From contig NC_079492.1 in assembly GCF_020520425.1 (NCBI RefSeq), forward strand, positions 146,351,861-146,415,860: a DNA stretch of 64,000 bases, given 5' to 3'. Source of the stretch: Spinacia oleracea. Its lineage: Eukaryota > Streptophyta > Magnoliopsida > Caryophyllales > Amaranthaceae. Positions within the stretch are counted from its first letter, which is position 1; the number at the start of each line of letters is the position of its first letter. Both the position numbers and the translations under genes were made by a program. Of the stretch, positions 59,413 through 64,000 are shown one piece after another. The notes beneath the pieces were generated by a model. That model saw only the letters and a program-made list of their open reading frames with translations. It was not told the DNA's origin and made no database searches.

Positions 59413-62400
59413 ATGGAAATGTGGATGCTATTTGTAGTGTTAATAGTGTCAATTTTAGGGTGGTTACTATGGTGGTGGAATGAGTTTTGGTATGTGAGTC
59501 CGGTTACAACAAGGTGTTTAACGCTCAAAATCAAAATGCCTCCGGGCCACTTGGGATTCCCTTTCTTTGGGGAAGCTCTCTCATTTTTATGGTTCTTTAC
59601 CATAATCGGCCGACCTGATAATTTTATCTCCTCCAAGCGACACAAGTAGGTTCTCATTTTCATTCTCAAATACAAAGCAATATACTCTATAATTGACCCT
59701 TTTGTTGTGAGAGATTTTTATGTCGTATACTAATTAGAAAATCTGATGGACAGGTATGGACATAATGTGGGAATTTACAGAACTCATCTGTACGGGTCTC
59801 CAAGCATCATAGCATGCTCCCCATCTCTTTGTAAATTTGTACTGAATTCAAGTGACAAATTTGTACAAGAATGGCCAACCATACAAGTTTTAGGTACTAA
59901 ATCTGTAATAACACTTGATGAGGGAACACTCCATGGTATTATCAAGAGTTTTATTGTGAAATCTATCAACCGTCCCGATTCACTTTCTAAGATTGTGCAC
60001 CAAATCCAGCCTACCATTGTTGCTGCCCTTCAATTATGGTCTCAAATGCCTAAAATTAAGACGTTTGATCAAGTTAAAAAGGTTAATAAATTACCATTAT
60101 CTCTAACATCTATCGTTCGATCTCTTGTTCCTTGATTTTTACATGCACATACTATACATGTACGTACGTACGTACAACTGTTGTTTTACGTGTAATATTA
60201 ATAAATTTTACGTGGGTTGCTTAATTAATTAGCTAATTGTAATGTATATTTAACAGGTAACACTTGATTACACAATGAGATATACCGCTCATCTTGAAGA
60301 AGGTACTCCAATCGACGCTATTGAGAAGCTATTTGAGGGTATAGTTTATGGCTTTAGAGCCCAACCATGGAACATTCCCGGAACAACCTATCATCATGCC
60401 CTCAAGGTATGGTGCAACCCTAGGCATATGCTATACGCAGAGCTGACCAACATGGTCCGGCCCGCTGGGTCGGCCCGAAAATTACCGGGGTTTCGACAGA
60501 AGATCCTGGCCCGACCCGATTTTTTAAAAAAATTGAGGGTTTTGGGCATCGTAAAACAACAATTTTAGTTATAAAGTTGACCCGGCCCAAAATTGGCCCA
60601 AAAATGCCACTATTTTGGCCCGAAATAGCGGGTTTGGACACACAAATTGGCCAGAAGCTTGGCCCGACCCGACATAATGGGCAGGATTTTTATGTCCTCA
60701 GCCCGGATCAAACCCGGTCCGACTCGCCTTTTGATCAGGTCTAGTTATATGCCATATGTCATGTAACTCATACATGTTATATGTTACTAGTATATGTCAT
60801 GTAACTAGCTAGGACCGGAGAAAGCATTATGTCATATGTTATATGACATGTAACTCATACGAAGTACATGTTACCTTAGTAAATAATTAAGGTTGGTTTA
60901 ATTTGTGATAAACTAATTAACCATCCATGATTATAATTATCTAGTGTCGGGAGAAGATAACCGATAAGCTGAAGGCGGAGCTGGAGAAAAGGAAACAGAA
61001 GAAGAAAGATGAGAGTAATGTGGAGAAAAAGATGCAGAAGAAGAAAGATAAGAGTAATGTTGAAGGAGAGATTATTACAATTAGTGATATAATGGATGGA
61101 TTAATGGAAATGAAGGATGAAGAAGGGAAACAATTGAGCGATGAAGAGGTGTTAGATAATGTTGTGAGCACCATCCTCATTGGCCATATTTCCATTGCTT
61201 ATGCAGTTACATGGTCTCTACAATTTTTAGCTAAATCCCCTCATGTTCTTCTAAAGCTTCGGGTAAGTTAGATTTTCCATTTTTGTGAAAGGCATGTACG
61301 TTATGTTCTGTTCACCTTATTTTCACTTATTTCATAAAAAAAAGTTTAATTAAATTCAATTAAGTTAAGATAAATTCAGATAAGATAGGTTCAGAAAAAA
61401 CAAATGTTACCAAACACAATTTATAACTATATTAAGTTTTGAAATTTCTAATAAGTTCAGAAAAAAGAAGTGAAAATCAAATCAATATAACTCATGCACG
61501 TACCCTTAAATTTTATGTGTGTTTTTTTGACTTGTTTATAATAATAATTCAAATATAGGAAGAGAATAAGGCTATGTTTAAGGAGAAGAACGAGGGTTGC
61601 ATCACATATGAAGATATCTCGAAGCTAAAGTACACTAATAAGGTACACATTAATTAATGTGTCATGTCAGCAAAACTTGAGAGTAATAATCATGCTCTTA
61701 GTACTTTATATGGGTGATTGCAGGTTGCGGAAGAAACAATTAGGATGGCAAACCTCTCTGCATTTGTTTTCAGGAAAGCAACCGATGATATCGAATTCCA
61801 AGGTTTCCATAATTAAAGTTATAGTATATAATTATATGGCAAATTTGAAATAAATGACCTTTTATAACTCAAATTTTGCGAAAAAGAACCTTATATTTTT
61901 TTTTTGTGAAATCACACCTTAATGTAAATTATTTTGCGAGAAAGGATTTAAGAGAATTTTTCAGCATTGACTGAGCTTTTCCGGGCATTGACTTGCACGT
62001 GAGCAGCACATGTGGCTTAAATTAGCTAAAGACATTGATTTTCTCGAGTCTTGAATTTCAAACTTGATTTTATTTAGATTTTTTTTTCAACTTTAGGTAT
62101 TAAAGCTTAGAATTTTGGAGGAAAATTGGGTGTGGTTAGGAAAATAAAGCCACACGTGCTTATCACGTGCAAATGTGCAACTCAATGCCCGGAAAAGCTC
62201 AGTCAATGCCGGAAACTTACTTTTTGTTGTCTTTCGCAAAAAAAAATACATTAAGTTGTGATTTCCAAAAAAAATAATTTAAGGTCCTTTCCCGCAAATT
62301 TTTTTTTACATTAAGGTGTGATATCACAAAAAAATTATATAAGGTCATTTCTCGCAAAATTTGGGTTATAAAATATCATTTTTGGCAAATTTACCTAATT

Positions 62401-63050
62401 ATATTTATATTTACCACAAACCAGAATATAATTAATTCCTCTTTTAGAAATTGTTTTACATAATTTGAGTTTGAAAAATAATTTGAAGGTTACATAATAC
62501 CAAAAGGTTGGAGTGTTCTTGTTTGGCTAAGAGGCCTCCACAATGATCCATCACATTTTGAAGATCCAATGTCATTCAATCCAGATAGATGGGATGTAAG
62601 TATTTTTATAACTAATTTTAATTGGAATTGAACTACTAATACATAATTAAGCTATTACGTAGTAATTAATTGGCTCAATTGTTAACCTAATTTTACAGTT
62701 CCCTAAAAAAAACCTTATCTTACAGTAGTAACATCTCATTTTGCAGACGCGCCCGAAACATGGAACATACCAACCCTTTGGGGGAGGATCAAGATCTTGC
62801 CCGGGAAGCGCGCTCGTACGAGTCTCTTTAACTATTTTCCTTCATCATTTGTCCATTGGCTACAAGTAAGTTGCCATTGTGTATATGCAGTTTCATTATT
62901 TGTTTCATTATGCCTAGAAATCATTTAGTCTAAATTTGACGATGATCTTATATATGCAGATGGGAATTGCTTAATCCTAGCGCAAGGGTCAATTATCTTT
63001 CACATCCATTACCTACTGACGGCCTTGAAATTACTATTACCAAACTTTAA
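59413..63050 (+). CDS. Cytochrome P450, CYP85 clan, CYP88-like, atypical I-helix
   Basis: Nine exons: 59413-59645, 59754-60081, 60257-60406, 60945-61262, 61559-61642, 61724-61802, 62489-62595, 62747-62865 and 62960-63050. All introns are GT-AG with joining phases, giving 502 residues, normal for the family. Visible parts: N-terminal membrane anchor, MPPGHLGFPFFGEALSF hinge, K-helix EETIR (374-377), FNPDRW, and the heme loop FGGGSRSCPG with Cys450. YIIPKGW and YGHNVGIYRTHLYGSPSII resemble CYP88 enzymes, which oxidise ent-kaurenoic acid or triterpenes; the exact family and substrate are uncertain. Oddities: the I-helix reads GHISIA (316-321) where relatives have GHES/T-T, so the acid/alcohol pair used for O2 activation is missing, and the C-helix arginine is replaced (LHGIIK). 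Exon 4 contains a Lys-rich 13-residue duplication. Either an enzyme with altered chemistry or a gene drifting to loss. Confidence 0.88.
60440..60745. mobile_element. GGCCCG-rich hAT-like MITE in P450 intron 3
   Basis: Dense GGCCCG/CCCGACCCG strings between AGAGCTGACCAACATGG and TTTTGATCAGGTCTAG, the last being the inverse of a TAGACCTGATC end like that at 20867. No clear 8-bp duplication; the left boundary is approximate. Confidence 0.5.
61838..62395. mobile_element. MULE-type MITE in P450 intron 6
   Basis: A perfect 9-bp target duplication TAATTATAT lies at 61829-61837 and 62396-62404. Terminal sequence GGCAAATTTGAAATAAATGA is the imperfect inverse of the right end, and the two halves pair through most of the 558 bp, including CATTGACTGAGCTTTTCCGG and its inverse. 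No coding frame. It sits within an intron and leaves the splice sites untouched. Confidence 0.88.
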
Positions 63051-63099
63051 GGAATTAAGGAATGAAATGTTGGAAGTTCTAGTTTGTGATAATTATTTG

Positions 63100-63590
63100 G
63101 CAAATTCATAATATCACAATTATTAAAAAGTGGATCAAGTGGTCCATTTGAAATTTCCAATATTAGCAATATCGATTGACTATATAAATATGATTTTACG
63201 TTTTATAAATATGATTGTATGTTTTATGAATAAGGTCAGAGTAATAAATAAACTAGAGTGTTTATTGGAGTATAGAGAATTAGCTTGTAACTAGCTTGTA
63301 AATACGAAGTATAAATAAGTAGTTTGTAATATCTCACATCAATTACATCATTAATAAAAATGTAGTCCTTTACTTTCTCACTCAAGGCTACAAGCTCTCA
63401 AGCTTCAACAACAATGGCTACCCTCATCTTCCTTATTTCATTCTCAAACTTCCCCTAAACTCTCAAATTCAACAGTATTTTTCTGTATTTTCCTTTTAAT
63501 TATTTCCCGTATCAACAATTCAACATGCAGCTAGCTAGCATGGAAATGTGTGTGATATTTGTGTTCGAAAGTAAGTAAGTTTGAGTATTG
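63100..63590 (+). pseudogene. Truncated second copy of the P450 promoter and first codons
   Basis: 63103-63260 aligns with 59208-59365: AATATCACAATTATT, GTGGA-CAAGTG, TTAGCAA-ATCGAT, the TATA region and TTTTATGAATAAGGT. After a ~200-bp inserted segment, TTCCTTTTAATTA (63490) and then CAACATGCAG...ATGGAAATGTG-TG (63540) match the leader and the first codons (ATGGAAATGTGGATG) of the P450 gene. The likeness then fades within about 30 bp. It looks like the start of a tandem duplicate that was truncated or rearranged. Confidence 0.6.
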
Positions 63591-63634
63591 TGTCCCCACA
63601 TCGGAAGATAAAAGTAAAGCGCTTCTAAATTTTA

Positions 63635-63959
63635 CTCCCTCCGTCCCATAATATAGTGCCCGTTTGACCAAAATCACGGTTATTAAGGTAAAGGATAACA
63701 TTGATAATAAAAACAATAATGATTTGTACTTTCAAGATAAAGTACATGTTAGTTGGAAAAAATGGAGAGATAAATTATAGATTAAAGGTGTGTACATAAT
63801 AAATAGGCCTAAAAAGGACAAAAATCAAGCACATGGGTTGAATAAAGGTCAAAAAGTACAATTTTCAAAGTAAAAATTAATGGTTTAAAATAGAAATAGG
63901 CACATCATTTAGGGACACCAATTTAGGAAAACAGGCACTATATTATGGGACGGAGGGAG
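63635..63959. mobile_element. Stowaway MITE
   Basis: Starts CTCCCTCCGTCCCATAATAT and ends with its inverse (ATATTATGGGACGGAGGGAG), flanked by TA on both sides. 325 bp. It sits just downstream of the truncated P450 copy. Confidence 0.95.
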
Positions 63960-64000
63960 TATAATCTAAGTGGACTACTAGCCTTATTGCCAATTTAAGG

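Overview
This is nuclear plant DNA, almost certainly a eudicot. It has split genes with GT-AG introns, long AT-rich intergenic stretches and many small transposons. The recurring ACTCCGT-type strings and the mix of Stowaway, CACTA and hAT miniatures suggest a Caryophyllales genome of the spinach/beet/quinoa type, but that placement is inference. Five protein genes can be supported.

Layout. 1-4711 (minus): seven exons of a HOS1-type RING E3 ligase, whose 3' third lies outside the window. About 5320-7560 (minus): the decayed 3' half of a LINE. 8445-9362 (plus): a three-exon DUF1639 gene whose last exon codes for one residue and the stop. 9363-23375: gene-free and dense with small transposons and tandem duplications. 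23376-24780 (minus): a four-exon HD-Zip class II transcription factor of HAT3/ATHB4 type. 24970-52147: 27 kb without a gene, holding CACTA, Stowaway, hAT and minisatellite-bearing elements, a TRIM-type retroelement, a SINE and three islands rich in CACGTG. 52148-54175 (minus): an intronless DUF761 membrane protein. 59413-63050 (plus): a nine-exon cytochrome P450 of the CYP85 clan (CYP88-like), with the start of a truncated second copy behind it at 63100-63590.

The genes do not form a pathway or operon; they are unrelated neighbours. HOS1 acts in cold, flowering and nuclear-pore biology, the HD-Zip II factor in shade, auxin and leaf polarity, and the P450 probably in terpenoid metabolism. DUF1639 and DUF761 proteins have no settled function.

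The most unusual material is in the repeats. (1) A group of 0.15-0.8 kb elements has ends that fold into hairpins, interiors made of a short reiterated AT-rich motif and, where the boundaries can be read, 9-bp target duplications; one has an unoccupied copy of its target site 0.9 kb away. (2) A TRIM carries a Stowaway MITE in one LTR while the other LTR keeps the empty site. (3) A Stowaway has inserted into a member of its own family. (4) The P450 has an open frame and intact splice sites but lacks the usual I-helix acid/alcohol pair and the C-helix arginine.
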